In this document: positions 30,770-42,150 of the stretch, one piece after another
How the letters are laid out: each line of letters starts with the position of its first letter
Position numbering within the stretch: position 1 is the stretch's first letter
Assembly (NCBI GenBank): GCA_011037195.1
Contig: JAAEAF010000637.1
Location: forward strand, 1-64,000
Reading direction: 5' to 3'
Length of the DNA stretch: 64,000 nt
Source of the DNA: Triatoma infestans
Taxonomy: Eukaryota > Arthropoda > Insecta > Hemiptera > Reduviidae
The notes under the pieces: model-generated
Seen by the model: the letters and a program-made list of their open reading frames with translations, nothing else
The model's database searches: none
What the model was told of the DNA's origin: nothing
Position numbers and translations under genes: made by a program

Positions 30770-32640
30770 TAATTGTTTTTCACAGATAAATTTATTCCCA
30801 TACGTAGTGTCTAATAAATAACAAAATCAACAAAATAAATTAAATAAAATAGATTTTAATGATAGAATAATGTTATATTGAAGAAATATACTTTACCAAG
30901 AGCCATTAGAAAGATAAAGATATAGAACCTCACCTGAAAAAGAATGAAAGAATAATTAGCACTTTTTTTTTTTATTAAACTTAATTAAAAATCAACAATG
31001 AATCTTTAAAAAAAAATAAATATCAAGAAAAACAACAATAAAGAGTATAAGATAAAGGAATTCTTAAAGATTTTGATGTAGCGAGAAATATCATGATCAG
31101 ATGATATAAAATACAAGATGGGGAGAATTATTTTTTATTTTTATTTTATACTTTTTATTATACCTGACCATAGCCATTATAATGGTGTTATATCTTAAAT
31201 GAAAATATAAAAAAATAATTTATTGCGACTAAAATTATTTCCTTTTATTGCTACTTATTTATCCCCCCCCCCCACACTTTTTTTTAATAAATATTCTGAT
31301 TGCCGCTCTTTACAACTCTTAGAATTATGAACAATAAAATTGCCAGGTTTCTTTTATTTCATTTTTTTTTTTTTTTTTTTTTAAATGAAGGGTGGGGATT
31401 TTTTATTCCATTTATTATTAACACCCGCTCGACAAACGGACACAACATGGTTTTGGTATAACACAGACATAAATATAAGAATTAGATTTATTTGTAGTTC
31501 CATGATTTATTATTTATAGAATTTTTAAGTGTTCACTTATTTTAAACTAAGCATCCTTTAAAAGTAAATTTATTTCGGCTTTATTGTTAACATTCAGAAT
31601 TGGTTGATAGGAGTATGGAATCGACCTTAGCAGAAACGGTGGCCCGTGGAAGGCTCAACGAAAGCTCAGCCAGAAGTAAGGATGAAGAATCGGCGAAAAA
31701 GGATTATCCATTGCTACTTAAGTAAGCATAATGAAGGTAAACAACTCCCAGAGCAAGCAGAAGAAGGTAAGCGTTGGGAAAAGTTTAACAAGATCATAAA
31801 CTCTCGCCAAATTTGCCGATATGGCTGTGGCATGTTTCCGAGCTGCTATTGGGCATGATTATTTTTCAACAAAACAGTGCATACTCTATGTGAGAACGGA
31901 GATATTTTTATTTTAATTATTTATTTATTGCATACAGGAATAACATTCATTTTGCAAGGAGTTTGGTTTACAATATACAAAAAAATGATATGATATTTAT
32001 AATACATAATACACAAAAGAAATAAAACTCATGACTACTGTCATAAACTGAACCACATGTTATTAACAAAATAATAAATGGATTAGTTAATCAGAAAGGA
32101 TAAAACTCCTAATTCTTAGGGCATTGATAGTGTATTTGTAAATTGCATTTATCTGTGAGACGGACCCAACCGTGAAATAGCTTTTCGAAACAGTTGGATT
32201 CAGTATACGAGTCAACAAGATATGGATTAAGATAGTGTTCTCTAAAAATGGTTGCAATGCGTGACAGTAGAAGAGGAAATGTAAAAGAGAGTCCAGTACC
32301 TTGCTGGTCAAACAGAGATTGCTTTCATCGAAGACAAAAGAGGAACCCTCGACATACGAGATTCATGAACACTTTAGATTACATAATCGAAGTTGAATAA
32401 TCAATCTTATTTTAAGCAATAGCACAGTTCCAATCTAAATAAGACCCCTCGCTTCCCAAGGCACTCACAAGTCTATATAAATAATTGTATCTACTGTTTA
32501 ATACATTATGAATGTCTATCGAATGGCAATTGTTCTGAAATTTTTCAATAATATTCAATTTGTTCTTCTTGAGTAGGTGAAAGTCACGAGAAGCCAAAAT
32601 ATCCAGACAACCAATTGAAGAAAACAGGGACTTCAATATA
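30770..32640. other. Spacer, possible decayed retrotransposon pieces
   Basis: No confident gene. The minus strand at about 32412-32636 reads SIGCLDILASRDFHLLKKNK, which weakly resembles the region after RT in jockey-like proteins. A T run of about 20 lies at 31363-31382 and C runs at 31263-31273. Confidence 0.35.
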
Positions 32641-32650
32641 TTTATCCAAG

Positions 32651-33066
32651 TGTAGGGGTTTTAGTGAACCCCCACCACTCATCCACTCTAGCGGAGAGAA
32701 ACAGCCCCTCTCGCACAGAGAGGAGAGGAGAGGCCAGTGTATATATATATATAAGAGATGGACAGTCAGAGAATCATTCTGTTAAATTCAGTTTTACACA
32801 TCAGAGATCATTCTGTTGATTTACACATCAGTTTAACATCACTCCGTACATATCATTTTAGCCACGTCAGTCTGTCAGTACAGTTCAGTTCAGTTCTAAA
32901 CTCTACAGTGTAAAGTTCTTGACAGTCAGTCACATACATATATATCAAATTATATATCTTACACCCATCTTAAGGTGTTATTTATCACTCATCAAGCATC
33001 AACCAACATCTCCTCAAAACACCCTTACATTTGGTGTTAGGTGTGGGGTTCACTAAAACCCCTACA
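32651..33066. mobile_element. Solo LTR, 416 bp, long inverted ends
   Basis: Starts TGTAGGGGTTTTAGTGAACC and ends with its inverted match GGTTCACTAAAACCCCTACA, about 22-23 bp of pairing. Flanked by the exact 4-bp duplication caag (32647-32650 and 33067-33070). A TATA-rich run (gtatatatatatataag) is at about 32738-32754. TG...CA ends and a 4-bp duplication favour an LTR; the unusually long inverted ends also fit a small DNA transposon. Confidence 0.75.
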
Positions 33067-33070
33067 CAAG

Positions 33071-34139
33071 TAATATTAATGTTACTAGAATGCAAATCCA
33101 AGAGTCTAATATTTGCCTGAATATCCTCTTGGATTGCATTCTAGAGAACGGAGATATGTACGTATGCGAATTATCTGGAAGAATGCCTCACTTTTACTTG
33201 AGACCCATAACTCAACGAATGATATGAATTCCATTATTTCCATTTAATAAATTCGCAATTCCGGTTGACAGATTTTTAACCCGAAAATGTCGAATCAAAA
33301 ACGAAATATTAAGTTTAAGATTTCCATATTTTGTTGTTTTTTTTAGCTTACCTCTAAAAATGCATTTCTGGTGAAAACTCCATTTACAAAAATTTGAAAT
33401 GTTCGCAATACGTACTTCCTGTTGCAACAGTGAGTAAACAGTGAATAAACTAAAAATGCAAGCCTGAGTAATCAAAAAAAAAAAACACTACACCGTTCTT
33501 GGATTAACAAACAATTAAATTAACAAACAAAAATTGTTTTAGATTTCACTATCAATTAACTTTAAACTGTACAGAAAGAAGAATATTGGTGCAAAACATA
33601 CCATGGAGGCAGAGACAAATATTACTGTTTATTTATAAAGTTTTTTTTTTTTATTTTGTGTACAGTGCAAAAGTAACATTTCTGTTTGTATTTTCTGTAT
33701 AAATCTCAAGAGAGACATGTTTGTATTTTTTTTTTTCACGCAACATACACTCACATGCATGAGTACTAATTATATTTAAACTAAAACTGGAAAATATAAA
33801 TAAAACACAAATATACAAAATGTGAAATGAAAATGTAAATTAATGAACTAACTCACGCAAAGAGTTCTTTATAAATTTATTAAACCTGGTTCATTAATGA
33901 AGTCTACAACATAATATAATGAAATAATGATGCATGGTTTTGTTTTTTTCTGAGAATAGTGAATTTTAATAATTATTTTAATTTTAATTAACTCCATACA
34001 GCTTATTTTCTGTTGTAAATATGGGGCATAGAAATGATACAACATGAATTCCTATTGCTACAAAAAAAACGCCTTGACATAAATCTGAGTCCTGTTTCTT
34101 CTACGACCTAGGTTTCCAGCTGCAACAGTCACACAGCGG
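33071..34139. other. AT-rich spacer
   Basis: No gene or repeat recognised. Confidence 0.45.
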
Positions 34140-34547
34140 ATGTCTAACTTTTTGCGTGGTCAAGTATACCATAGCCACCTGGGGAACCTAGAATATTCCG
34201 TGGAGGCTACAGCAGAAAATCATGGAAATGGTCACGGCATTAGACTAGAGATCTTAGAAGAATTCAAAATGTTGCGCAAAATATTTATAATGAGTTGTAT
34301 CAGTGGCAACTCTGCATTAGAGGAATTTCGATATACGTATTACAGAGATTTTCCAGCATTTTCTGCTGAATTCTACTGCAGCGGAAATACACATTCTGCG
34401 CTTATGTATATGAGTACTGGAAGCGCTCAGTTGGGTGAATTATTTAATCAGCCAATCAGGGAATCGCCTAAGTTAATTGACAGAGGGTTATCTGTCAATT
34501 CTAAATTTTTCCTCAAATGTGTCCATACAGCGGCTTTCCAAAACTGA
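34140..34547 (+). CDS. Open reading frame of unknown nature, 135 codons
   Basis: The longest plus-strand frame without an assignable family in this part. It has no signal peptide, membrane segment, coiled coil or motif that I know. It is not repeated elsewhere in the window. Just after its stop, a 32-bp segment (aaaatagtttcagtgaagtc...) is tandemly duplicated at about 34559-34619. It may be a piece of an unrecognised mobile element or chance. Confidence 0.15.
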   Translation: MSNFLRGQVYHSHLGNLEYSVEATAENHGNGHGIRLEILEEFKMLRKIFIMSCISGNSALEEFRYTYYRDFPAFSAEFYCSGNTHSALMYMSTGSAQLGELFNQPIRESPKLIDRGLSVNSKFFLKCVHTAAFQN

Positions 34548-35316
34548 TTCCTTATGTCCAAAATAGTTTCAGTGAAGTCTTGTAAATTAGAAGTCAAAAT
34601 AGTTTCAGTGAAGTCTTGTGAAGAGTTTATTGTTCATGTTTAACGTGGATTATGCCTTTATCCAGCTCTTTATGCGTAAATCAAAGTCTTTTAAACAGTT
34701 CTATATGTTGAATATTATGTGGATAGGACCGCAACACTAGAAAACATCTGATATTTTATCCTCATAGCTTGCATATTCCTTTTGTTGTTCCTGACCGGTT
34801 TCGGATTTTCATCCATCGTCAAAACAAATTCACCAAGTACATGTAAAGAGTTCACTTCAATATAATGTTTTTGTTACACTCACAATTGTTGGTTTGTTAG
34901 TTGTATACGAGCGTATATGTGCAAGAGTTTATAAGGTTATGTTACAAGGTACACACAGACCTTATATTTTAATGTTTAATGTATAGTTTAATGACAAAAT
35001 GGATTTTAATATAAATTATGATTATATATTAGAAAATAGTGTATAATAAATAGCATTGCCTGTAAATAATACCATGACATGTGCAGTGATGGTTCTGTTC
35101 TAGTGATTTATTTATTTTTACTTTGGTGGCATGAAATGTTGTATGCGTATGAAATGCTATTTTGTACCGTGTATTATGTCAATCAGTGATGTTTTTTCAC
35201 TATTTATTATACACTATTTCCTAATATGTAATCATAATTTGTAATAATTCCATTTTGTCACTACACACACACACACACATAGTAACATAACCTTAAAACC
35301 TCCCGTACATATATAG

Positions 35317-36669
35317 ATAGGGTGACCAGGGTTATATGCTCCACCCACTTTTTTTTTAAACGGCGGGAAATTTCGAAAAAATAGAAAACACGTATTTAAT
35401 CATTTTTAGTCTAGTTTATTTTCAGTGATTGATCCATTTTTTTAAACCATAATATCCCGAGATACAGCATCCAACTTTTTTTTTCAAATGGAACATTATA
35501 TTTTTTTTGCATATTTTTATATACTTGAGCCTCTAAAAAAAAAAAAAAAAAAAAATTTAAAATCGGTTAGGTTTTTCAAAAGTTATGGTAATTTAAAATA
35601 AGAAAAACAAATTTCAGTTTAATGTCAAAATTACCTTATTTTTTCTTTAAAGGAGCTCTACAAACTGGGCACCATCAACGGATAGGCAAGCCAAAGCTCT
35701 GGCCTCCCACGCTCTGTTTGTAGCAGCACTTAGGTGGCAAAGTCAACATCTAGGCAGGCTAGATATTCGACGTTCCAGATCTTCGACTGAAGCCACGGGA
35801 TTAAGGTTACTGTACACTTTATTTTTTAGATATCCCCACAAAAATGCACAATTTTATGGACTGATGAATCAAAGTTTACCAACAATGGCCTTCTTAATCG
35901 TTGGAACTTTAGAATATGGGCAGAAGAAAATCCACAAGTTACCTTCGCCACACGCCATCAGGTTGTTTTTTTCTACAAACGCTTGCTGTGGAGTTTGAGG
36001 AAACCAACTAATCGGCCCATACTTCTACAGAGGGAACTTAACTGGTGAAAGGTATCTAACTTTTTTAAGAGACATTTTGCCAGTTCTGCTTGAAGATGTC
36101 CCTCTAAAATGTCGGCTAGATATGTATTTTCAACAAGAAGGTTGCCCGGCACATAATGCGAGAGTTGTTCGACGTTACCTGGACAGAAATTTCCACGAAA
36201 AGTGGTTAGGAACTCATGGTCCGATCCAATGGCCACCTCGATCTCCGGACTTAACCCCAATGGACTATTTTTTGTGGGGATATCTAAAAAATAAAGTGTA
36301 CAGTAACCTTAATCAGTTGAACAGCTTCTTTAAAAAAAAAATAAGGTAATTTTGACATTAAACTGAAATTTGTTTTTCATGTTTTAAATTACCATAACTT
36401 TTCAAAAACCTAACCGATTTTAAATTTTTTTTTTTTTTTTTTTTTTTTAGAGGCTCAAGTACTATAAAAATATGCACAAAAAAATATAATGTTCCATTTG
36501 AAAAAAAAAAGTTGGATGCTGTATCTCGGGATATTGGGGTATAAAAAAATGGATCAATCACTGAAAATAAACTAGACTAAAAATGATTAAATACGTGTTT
36601 TCTATTTTTTCGAAATTTCCCGCCGTTAAAAAAAAAAGTGGGTGGAGTATATAACTCTGGTCACCCTGT
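35317..36669 (+). mobile_element. Mariner-like element with ~336-bp terminal inverted repeats
   Basis: Ends agggtgaccag...ctggtcaccct with TA next to each. The inverted repeats run about 35317-35652 and 36334-36669 and include caacttttttt, ggatcaatcactgaaaataa and its complement, and gaaatttcccgccgtt. A broken transposase lies between. It inserted into the right arm of the palindrome at 34718-36790; joining 35316 to 36670 restores the arm. Confidence 0.85.
35845..36335 (+). pseudogene. Mariner-like transposase catalytic domain, frameshifted
   Basis: Plus strand reads CTILWTDESKFTNNG (first catalytic Asp) near 35845-35890, RWNFRIWAEENPQVTFATRH, a frame change near 35965, NQLIGPYFYRGNLTGERYLT, FLRDILPVLLEDVP, then YFQQEGCPAHNARVVRRYLD, GPIQWPPRSPDLTPMDYFLW and GYLKNKVY. 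In the family the second catalytic residue lies in QQDG; here it is QQEG, an Asp to Glu change. Third residue: D of SPDLTP, with 36 residues between. The helix-turn-helix N-terminus is missing between the left inverted repeat and 35845, so the element is non-autonomous. Confidence 0.8.
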
Positions 36670-36790
36670 ATATCAATCGACAAACCAACAAATGTGAGTG
36701 TTACAGAAACATTGCGTTGAAGTGAACTCTATACACGAACTTGGTGAATTTGTTCTAACGATGGATAAAATACTAGATTATTATATGTGT

Positions 36791-38087
36791 TGCCAAGGTT
36801 GGTCACGTTAGATTCAAAATGGCTCCTAACTATTATTCTATAAAAATTTGAAATACCAACTGCACATAAATAAACAGTTTTTAGGTGAAAGATTCGCTGT
36901 CAATGTTGAAACTCATTCGCCAATAGATACGTGACAATGGAAGATAATGCGTAATTGATGTGCGCTTAGAGGCTGAAAGGTGACGCCTCGTTACGGCTGC
37001 TAATATAATTATTGAGTACATCTTTTGTGTAGCCAATTTTGATGGTGATTGGTTCTAATACATATTCATAGAAAGAGAATGTTGAAGAAGAGCAGCTGAA
37101 ACTTCCAACGCTCGCTACAGATGGTTTGATTCATTAAAGTAAACTCTAGAAAATTATTGTTATTGCTGCACTTAACAGAAATAAGTAAAGTAAAAATTTT
37201 TATTAGATAAAAAAAATATGCATTCATTATGTTCAAAATATTCCACTTTGATCCAAACACGTATTAAAACAAAATACTTTTTCTACATTGGGAAAAAAAA
37301 TTCAGTGAGTGGGATTCTGTTTAAAATGTAACATTATGTTGGCTGAATATGTAAATGTAATAATTTACATAATGTTCAACCAGGTAACCGGCTACAAACA
37401 AAAATGGAATAAAATAAAGAATGAGAGGAATAGGGGTAGAGAAAATTGTGTATGTATGTTGAAATATGGCAATGTTGGTGTTTAGGGTGAAAATAATACA
37501 AACTCTGGGCGTTTGGGGAGGAAATAAGAGTCAGTGTGACGGTTAGTAAAACACTTTTTATTTTTTATTTTTTTTGTATAATTGTTGTATGCAAGGATGT
37601 ATTTTTTTTTATAAGTTAAGAGTAAAAATATGCGAGGGTTACACTCTGCAACAAAGAAGACAATGTATAGTAAAACTCTTGCATACATGGTGTGTTAGGT
37701 TCAAATTATGAGGTAAGCTTAGAATGTACTGGGGTGGTTGGTACGTTAGTAACAATCTCAGGATCTAGGCAGAGAGATTGCCTGCCAAGGGGAAAACAAC
37801 AGGAGTATTAAAAATTTGTCTTAACACAACCAACCAGTAGCGTATAGATCCTGGTGCTCTAGGGTAAGTGCAGGCGATAGTAAAAAGGGACTTTACGATA
37901 ATAGAGGCATTTATGTACTAGGAGAGAACAGAGTAGAATCTGCATAGTAAGTGTAAGTTCACAATTACTTGTATTAGTTATATTATTACCATTCTCATCT
38001 GTACTTATATACACAATAATACTTAAAAGGTTACAGTAAAGTAGGACAAAATGAAAAGAGAAAAAAAAAAAGCCTATTATAATGGGG
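36791..38087. other. Spacer without recognised feature
   Basis: No gene or repeat recognised; a short palindrome (atttacataatgtt / aacattatg) lies near 37331-37378. Confidence 0.4.
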
Positions 38088-38455
38088 TTGTTGAAGGAGA
38101 GAAATGGTCTTCTTAGAATGAATTAATATGATATGGTTAACACTGTATATTATGATAAGTGACACAGACTGCCTGGATTTTACACTTGAAATGATAGAGT
38201 ATGGTAGTGTGGTAAAAGGTAATGATACGTAGTGATTGGCTGTATGAACTCAGTAGTATGAACTGTTCTCCTATCTGTCTCCCGACGCTGTATTTATGTG
38301 GTTTCTCCCACTCCAGTCCAAGAAAGTGGTCCTGTCATTTTGTCTCTCTTTGGATACTATTACATCATCCCCTTTGTGATGTTGAAGGAGAGAAATGGTG
38401 TGGTTTAAATGAATTAATTAAATATGGTTAACACAGTATAATAATGATAAATGAC
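38088..38455 (+). repeat. LTR-like repeat (family LTR-D), one unit plus start of a second
   Basis: tgttgaaggagagaaatgg at 38088 recurs at 38386, each followed by a gaattaat...atatggttaacac block. The first unit is about 298 bp and the second stops near 38455. A related unit at 52675-52985 starts gttgttgaggagagaaat and has a TATA box (cttatatacagg), and another is at 18650. The start TGTTG and TATA box suggest an LTR. Confidence 0.45.
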
Positions 38456-38847
38456 AGGGCTACAAAATCTAGCCCTGCTAACAGCTCGATCTAAGAGCTG
38501 TTGTTGCATTCAGGTAGTGGGCTGATCTCTACAGTTATATACAAGAGGGTATTCCCATAAGAAGAGACAGTTCTTTTTGTAAAAACCGATAATAATCATC
38601 AACTGTTAAACGAGCCTCCGTTACCATCTGTTGATGGCCAGTGAGCCAACGATTGAACTACATCGGCAACTGGAAATCTTAAAACTGGAAAAAACTGGCA
38701 ATTGTAAACAGCTGAAAACAATTGAAAGCAACTAACATCTTACAATTTATTGAAAATACATTAATGGAATTTAATCCTTAAATAATAAAGTTCTGTTTAA
38801 AAACAAATTTTTCAAATTACTTTCAGCTGTGATTACAAACGTTTATT

Positions 38848-38937
38848 TGGGGTCGCGATAGAAATAGGCGATAGGGGCTGTAAAGTAACCTGAGTGGGAC
38901 TTAGTGGGCGCCTACTGTTTCAACCAACAAAGCTAGC

Positions 38938-39018
<81 letters not shown>

Positions 39019-39020
39019 TA
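38848..39020 (+). mobile_element. 3' tail of an RNase H-type retrotransposon ending in (GATA)n
   Basis: 38848-38938 matches 45705-45797 (gtaaagtaacctgagtggga, cttagtgg.cgc.tactgttt, caaccaacaaagctagcag), the tail of the retrotransposon at 44930. It then continues as about 20 uninterrupted GATA/TAGA units to 39020. The copy at 45705 ends in a single ccagata. Confidence 0.75.
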
Positions 39021-39529
39021 TAGATAACATTATTTTATTCTACAAAACACAAAATACTCGTATTCTACAAAATATTTCAAAAATTAACAATCTTTTTCTT
39101 CTTTTTTGCTCAAAAGTTCAAAGGAAAAAAATTGTACTTAGAAAAGCTAATTCTGGCATGGTAATACCATCTGCCAGGTGTTCATTTTACTCTTATTTCA
39201 TCGTTTGCTTTTTTACTCGTTGCAGTTCGATATCAGCAAATTTTGTTAATTTAGTTTGTATTTTTAACTATATCAGTAATTTTTTACATTTCTTTATTTG
39301 CTTGGTGTGGTCGCTCACGTTTAATAACTAAATTCTTTTGTTAAAAAAGCGCTATACTACCACACATCACAATAATAATTGTAAAGTAGTTTCCAGTTCT
39401 TTCCATTGATATACTCTATTACCTGATTTGTACTTAATGTCCTAGTTCGGAAGTACTTGACCCTATAAGGGGCCAATACAGAGGCATACTGCCAAGAAGT
39501 GAACTCCATCCTCCTCCTCATTTAGTTTA

Positions 39530-39880
39530 CAATTCCTCCTCATTATGTATGTACCTTTTACAATTCAGATTTAGGAGTTCACCTCTACATTTCATGATTG
39601 CACTAAAGCATTTTTTTGTCCAAACTGTCGGTAACATACATGCTACAATGATGTCAGCCATGCTGCCATGTTTACAAAATCTTTCTTGTAAAGTTGATCT
39701 GGTGAAAATAAAAACTATCACAATGTCATTTTTTAAGAAAATCACAAAAAATTAAAAAAAAAACTCAGTAAAAGTCGGCCATTCCGATTGATGGATATTT
39801 CATCAAAAACTTTATTTTCAAGCATTTTGAAAATTTGACTCGCTCGCAATACTTTTATTTTCTTCTTACCAGGAGTAAAA
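39530..39880 (+). repeat. S-family modular repeat, partial copy
   Basis: Shares gctgccatgtttacaaaatc, cttgtaaagttgatctggtg, gttgatgg/gattgatggatatttcat and ccaggagtaaaaaagt with 45798-45889 and 47009-47150. The overlapping frames on both strands (39527-39755) are incidental. Confidence 0.55.
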
Positions 39881-40479
39881 AAGTAGAAGAAAAAAAATTA
39901 ACTGAGTTATCTTAGGGTAAAGACACACACGGCGGTTTTAACCGAAGCGATTCACGAGTAGTTCATACGTCATGAACTATATCATAATGGTGTAAAACAC
40001 ACAGCGGTGCCAACATTTTGTTTCGTGCGGCGGTTTTAAAACAGCGTCGGTAGGTGATTGATTTGAGGAACCGAGTCGGTTTAACTTACCCGAAGTCACC
40101 CGAAGAGTGTTTAATCGTGTTCAGATGGCTCTGTTTCGACGCTGTAGACTCGTTTTGTTTAGAAATGGCTGGAGAAAAATCTTTTCAATGACTGTGCTTC
40201 AATTAGGAAGTATTTTCGGACCTAGGAGTTCGGGAGTTTCCTAAAAAACCTTCAAAAAATCAATTTTCCTATGAAAATTGTTACATCATTGAAGCCAATT
40301 ACAAGAAAAATTGCAAAGTTTAAATCTAAGACACCGGTCTACCAAAAAACACTATAATCTATTTCCCCCTCCACCAAATGATTTTAATAAAAGTGATATG
40401 TTTTTATTAGTGCATCAGTGCATAGTCAGGCGGCCATTAAAGCGCCGAGTTCTCATGTTATCAGTTCTAAAATGGTATG
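39881..40479. other. Spacer with unclassified GC-richer stretch
   Basis: agacacacacggcggtttta at about 39922 and a second cggcggttttaaaac at 40031 resemble the start of some PIF/Harbinger-like elements, but no transposase or matching end was found. An S-like scrap lies at about 40245-40400. Confidence 0.3.
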
Positions 40480-41110
40480 GGAATGCCTAGGTAACCTTAA
40501 TGACCTAGGCAGAAGAAATAAAGTTACTGGGTGCCGGGTCATGTCAGTGTGGAAGGTAATGAGGTAGCCGACACCTTAGCAAAAGAAGGCGCTGCATCTC
40601 CTCTCATTGGGCCGGAATCCTTTCGTGGAGTCAGTGACCAAGTATTCTTAGAAGAAATCAAGAAGGAGGAGGTGGCGAAAAGCGCTCGTCTCTGGAACAC
40701 CATCCCGGGGACTGAGACAGGCCAAAGTCTGTCTGGGTGGTTATAACCAGAAAAGGTCGAAAACTGCATCAGTATGAGTAAGAATAGGATCCGTATTAAG
40801 ACACAGGGGACACCTGAAGAAGTTTGGCCTAGAAGATGATGGCACATGCTGATTCGGTGGAGAGATGGAGGAATCTCCGATACACCTCCTTACAGACTGT
40901 TATGCCGTCATACAAAGAAGATTTAGTAGTCTGGGCTGTTACCGGATAGAGGAGGAGGAAATACTTGACCTAGAACCTTTCAGGATTTTGGGATTCCTCA
41001 GGGAGCTCAAGCTGGAGGGGTTGCTGTAGATGTGCTAGCTCTTCTTCGCCACCAGAGGAGGGTACAATAGATTAAACAATGGTCGCAGTAAAGAACCCAC
41101 AAAAAAAAAA
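40480..41110 (+). pseudogene. Non-LTR retrotransposon C-terminal fragment (RNase H and zinc knuckle)
   Basis: WVPGHVSVEGNEVADTLAKE at about 40528-40587 is the last RNase H motif. It continues in frame to LWNTIPGTETGQSLSGWL with a stop at 40744. After a frame change a zinc-knuckle region follows (FGGEMEESPIHLLTDC near 40850-40900), and the protein ends near 41027. A run of 13 A at 41099-41112 may be the tail. RNase H in non-LTR elements removes the RNA after copying. Confidence 0.75.
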
Positions 41111-42150
41111 AAATCAGTGCAGTAAACAAAAATTAAAGAAAATTATGGAGTCTTTAACCAGAAACTGATAAAAATTTCATTTTTTTATTTTTGGTTGTAC
41201 TCATTTATGTGAAAAACGCAGAATCTGACAGAAAAGTTCACCAAAGTATCACTACCGGTTTGATGGATTTTGCGAAATCTTCTTGTCAAATGCGGTGATA
41301 ATTCCTAAACGGAAAATCTCAAGTTTCGATTTTTTTTTTAGATATTTTGTTCGCCCTCATATAGGCCATTGCTAAGAAACGCTGTTTCCTCCATTACTTC
41401 TTCTTATAAGTGTAAGATAAAGTTAAAAAACAAAAATAAAATAATGAGGAGAATAAAATAATAAAGAGAGAGAATGGTAGAGAATGGAAAAAAAAAAATT
41501 GATGAAGAATTGTCCTCAAGAAATTAGATATAAGATTTGTGGATGGTAGTGTTTGGCTTTTATCTTTTAGGTTCACATTTATTGGCAGTGTTCCTGGTTG
41601 GAAGGGATGATTGTAACAGCCCGAGGGCTGGTAGCTGTAGCTACCTCGCTACCACCATCCTAACCCACTACACCCGGGGACTAGGACACCTCTTAATGGA
41701 ATACTTTCTTTTATCAATTGAACCCAGGATAATATATTTGTTCGTATTAGAACGATTCAGTTTGGGAGAGAACCAGAGAAAGAGAGTTGGAGAAAGGAGA
41801 GAGAGAGAAAGGGAGAAAATGTTCCAGTTTCATTGTGATAAATCTTTATTTGTTACACTTATTTTAACTCTTAAAAAGTGGTAAGTTATATCTACCAATA
41901 TAATGTTCTTCAGCTATTACAATAACGTTTACATTGGCCACTCGTTTATTATAAAATTTTGGAATTTACTCTGTGTGATCTTCTTTATGGACAAGAAGTC
42001 TATATAGCTTATTGCTACTGGAATGCGGCATCCATTAACATTTAAAGACACAAAAAGAAAAACTCTGGTGTGATACGCTCACAGTAAAAATTTTTACTTA
42101 GTAGTCATGTTTAAATTGTAGTACAGACGAGAGTGGCCATAACATTGTGT
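41111..42150. other. Spacer with S-repeat scraps
   Basis: Pieces of S lie at about 41225-41360 (gatggattttgcgaaatctt) and at 42062-42100 (ctctggtgtgatacgctcac). No gene recognised. Confidence 0.4.

Larger units (their letters stand above)
34718..36790. mobile_element. Palindromic hammerhead-like repeat, interrupted by a mariner-like element
   Basis: Left arm about 34718-35053. The right arm runs 35199-35316 and resumes at 36670-36785. Arms pair as inverted copies: tagtttaatgacaaaatgg with ccattttgtc, tataaggttatgtta with taacataacctt, tgttggtttgt with acaaaccaaca, cttggtgaatttgtt with its complement on the left. The minus strand at 34785-34827 reads UUGACGA-U-GGAU-GAAA-AUCC-GAAA-CCGGUC; the right arm keeps only a broken core (AACGAUGGAU) near 36757. 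The outer left end (gtggataggaccgcaacact) resembles the outer end of the 304-bp dimer. Confidence 0.7.

Noticed and set aside
34140..34547. Conserved host exon
   Set aside because: No splice-site context, homology or domain could be argued from the sequence; kept only as a low-confidence frame.
38939..39020. CRISPR-like array
   Set aside because: Pure 4-bp repeat with no spacers, in eukaryotic DNA.
39922..40060. PIF/Harbinger element
   Set aside because: The start string resembles some Harbinger ends, but no second end, target duplication or transposase was found.
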